From Eremophila alpestris peregrina (Eukaryota > Chordata > Aves > Passeriformes > Alaudidae), in the NCBI GenBank assembly GCA_009792885.1, contig WMCF01000015.1:13725667-13789666 (forward strand): a stretch of 64,000 nt of DNA, written 5' to 3'. Both the position numbers and the translations under genes were made by a program. The notes below the pieces were generated by a model. It saw nothing but the letters and a program-made list of their open reading frames with translations. It searched no databases and had not been told where the DNA came from. Numbering within the stretch: position 1 is the first letter of the stretch; each line of letters starts with the position of its first letter. Positions 61,195 to 64,000 of this stretch are shown here, piece by piece.

Positions 61195-64000
61195 ATGCTC
61201 CTGAGAAACAATGAATGTACTACCTTGGAAAAGTAGGAATCCCGGGTGTCTTTGAGACGCGTATGCCCAGAAAACCAGAAACTTGGTTTGGAGTTCACCT
61301 GATCATATCTAGAGATCTACCACAAATGTCTCAATATCTGAACTAAACATCTTTTGTACTCAGTGGAGAAAAGTTTTCTTTTCTGGGGGACTTCTGAGCT
61401 CTCAGAAAAGCAGGCAATGTAATGCTCAAGTCCATTGCACATATGTCGATATCTAGTGCCATTTCAGGTGTCCTACAGGGACTGCAGAATCCAATGGGGT
61501 TGTCATATATGGCAAAGGAACTAAAAGGAACTATGTCCTCCTGGAATAGGAGCTAGTAGTGAAGTGGGAGAATCTTAAACTGCAGTAGGTTCCACAATAA
61601 TGTAGGCACATTGAACTGAATTTTTAGATAGCAGGATAGGAATTCAGGTCCAGAATGTAGAAACATATTAGATATTTGAAATCAGCTGGTCACATGAAGG
61701 TATTTCTTTTAGACTGAGACTATTAGCTCTCAAGAGTCTACTGCATTGACTAGACCTTCATCCATTGTGATGGATTAGAAACTTCACTTGTATGGAAACA
61801 CAAATTTCAGTGCCTCAGCATGCATCCACTCTTGGAGTGACATTAAGCTGTCTAAGTGTTGTAAAAGATGCCATAAGACTTCCAGCTGCTCCAGGAGAAC
61901 TTCCAACTTTTGTTAGTGATGTCTCTTTCATAAGTCAGACCCATATGGACGTCTGACATTCCATCAGGCACCTCAGATTGAATTAAACACTGTATTTTAA
62001 TGACTGAATTGAACTTCTTGTAAGTTAATGGGATGGTTTCCAAGCCCAGGGTTCACAGCAGGAGAATACCAGTACATCCCTCAGCTGGTGATATACCTGT
62101 ACTACAAAAAGAGTCCTGCACCTCCTCCCATGCATGCACACACTGAGACAATAATGATGAGCTGCTACAGCAGCAATGATTGGGCAGCAGCAAGAACACC
62201 TTAGGTACTCCTCACCTTTCCACAAGCAATGTAACCTGGAAGAGGAAGGATTTGTCCCATCCCATTTCAGAAAACACCAGTATCAATTTGATATAGATAT
62301 GAACTGGGTGCCAGAGAGAAATGGATGTCATTAGGGAAGAGTTCACCTGACATTTTCTTTGGCATAACATCACTCTTGCTCTGCAAGTGCCAGCTTCCCT
62401 TTCCTGACTGCCCAGGCAGACTACATGACCATTTCAAACATAATTGTCTCTACTGTGAATGTCAAGATCTGACCACATCCCCCATTGCAGGATACAAGAA
62501 CCTCAGCAGCAAGGTTGCCTCCTGCTTTGTCCATCTCCTGGGGAAATGAATAAACTGGCTCAAAGAAACTGTTTGGAAAGTCTCTAGGAGGTGATCTTAC
62601 CTACACTTCTGCCACTCCTGGTCTGTCTCATGAAGCAGATCTGCCTCTGCCTCTCACTGAAGTGCTTTTACTTAATTTTTTTCAAGAAACGCTATATGAG
62701 GCTGACAGCTCTTGTGGAAGGACTTTGAGAGACAGCAATATATATATATATATGTATATATATATAAAATCTCTATGTGTATATGTATGAGCTTTTTCCC
62801 CACCACTCCACAGTTCTGCCCAATCCTTTTCAATGGTCCAAAGTTACAGGAATTTCATCATTTCCATAAGAAACTGTTCTAACATTTATCACTTTAAAAG
62901 TTCACTTGATAGTTACTCTGGGCTTAGCCTATATTTTATTTCTGTGAGAACTGAAAATGTGTCAAAAGTCAACAGTAAAATAGAAGGAGAAAAAAAGGAA
63001 AAAATGTATAGAGGCATACAAGAAAGAGCTTGTGGCATATGCATGAGGATAAAACTTCAAGAAAAAGTTAAATTAATGAAGGTAGTTCACAGTTTAAAAT
63101 TAATTATTTTTGCATTTCTTTTTCTCAAAGGTTCCTCTTCAGTATTCCAAATATAAATGGTGGTGGGATTATTTAGAAACCAAGTACATTATAACTAAGG
63201 CCTATAGCAACCTCACTCAGCAGTGAAATTTGTTGTCTCCCTCTGATCCTCAGATTATGGAGATGAGGGGATGAATGTACATCAGTAAGATTCCCTACCG
63301 AGATAGTTTTTCACTCTTTTCTGTAAGAAAAAGATCAAAGGGAAAATAGCTAATTAACATACCAAAGGAGACAAAACCCCTAGAGCTTTATCGTTGTTGC
63401 AATCCAATAATAAACAGCCAAGTACAAAAAAGATTATTTGATAGTGACACACAGAATTGAAAGCCTTTGAAATGTCAGCTTCTCAAAAAAATATTTTTGG
63501 AAGGAAAAAATATCCATAATTATACAGAATAATGCTTAAACATTGGAGAGCAACTCTTCACTCCTACGAGAGCTTGCTTGTACAACTACTGTGCTTAAGA
63601 AGAGTTTGGGTTGCCTTTAACTAAAATAAAATAAATTTTTAAAAAACACCACACAAAAGGCTTCAAATCCCTTCCTGTGCAAATACTCAATTCTTTTATA
63701 AATTAAAAATTAAGCACAGTTGTTCTTATTCTATTAAAAATATCATCAGCCTCCATTCCCAATCTTCCTGCTTTTACAGACTTGAGGGCAGTGGAATGCC
63801 AAAGTTTCAAATGATGGCTGTCTGGGTTGGTGAACCCCATTCTATGCTGTCAGTTCTAGGTACTTTTAGAAAGCCAGAGGCAAAAATGAAATTCAAGTAG
63901 CAGTAAATCATGTGAAACTCTTCCCTGGGGAAAGTGACTGCTCAGACTACATGGATGCATCAATATCAATAAAAGAAAAAGGTCTGGGGCATGGGCCCAA
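61195..64000. other. Non-coding unique DNA to the window end
   Basis: Only the AT microsatellite at 62738-62768. The Lys-rich frame 62833-63156 follows an A-rich purine tract and is unlikely to be real. Confidence 0.55.
62738..62768. repeat. (AT)n dinucleotide microsatellite
   Basis: The AT repeat is interrupted once by a 'tg' (…atatatgtatata…). It can form a cruciform or hairpin. No gene is adjacent. Confidence 0.9.

Noticed and set aside
1..64000. CRISPR arrays, rRNA, tRNA, known microRNAs, bacterial or viral gene clusters, complete endogenous retrovirus
   Set aside because: No regularly spaced repeats, no RNA-gene signatures and no retroviral gag/pol/env frames or paired LTRs were recognised. 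Short degenerate LTR pieces could be missed by eye.

Overview
The window looks like bird nuclear DNA, probably from a neoavian and possibly a songbird. Six degenerate pieces of CR1, the dominant avian LINE, can be read by eye. They keep recognisable CR1 3' ends or ORF2-side sequence and are 5'-truncated, as CR1 copies usually are. I saw no Alu or L1 sequence, no bacterial-style operons and no dense coding. The DNA is AT-rich and CpG-poor, with many short A/T tracts. All open frames are short (the longest is 208 codons), and none was recognised as a known protein. The window is therefore best read as gene-desert or large-intron DNA.

Layout. 0-7.6 kb: unique AT-rich DNA holding a few exon-like segments on the + strand, the best at 1524-1676. 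7.6-8.2 kb: the best CR1 copy (- strand). 8.2-13.2 kb: unique DNA with a TTTA microsatellite, a signal-peptide-like exon candidate (10282-10388), a G-quadruplex-prone C-rich tract and a 20-bp tandem duplication. 13.2-13.4 kb: an old CR1 (+). 16.4-16.5 kb: two CTCF-like motifs. 24-36 kb: long unique stretches whose texture resembles conserved developmental non-coding elements, with two CR1 fragments (30.6 kb -, 33.0 kb +) and two CTCF-like motifs (30.8 kb, 34.9 kb). 39.7-40.2 kb: a CR1 (-) that runs straight into the one clear CpG island (about 40.2-40.86 kb). 41-51.5 kb: unique AT-rich DNA. 51.1 kb: possible ancient repeat fragment. 51.6 kb: a pure run of 65 T. 52.7 kb: an alternating purine-pyrimidine tract. 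53.4-54.0 kb: the most enhancer-like unique block. 59.3-59.9 kb: a degenerate CR1 (-). 62.7 kb: an AT dinucleotide repeat.

The main functional candidate is the CpG island. It carries GC-box, NRF1-like and CTCF-like motifs and splice donors on its + strand side, so it is probably the promoter and first exon of a transcript whose other exons I cannot identify. Exon calls elsewhere rest only on splice-site consensus plus an open frame. Matches of that kind are expected by chance in 64 kb, so their confidence is low. I found no system that can be called new from sequence alone.
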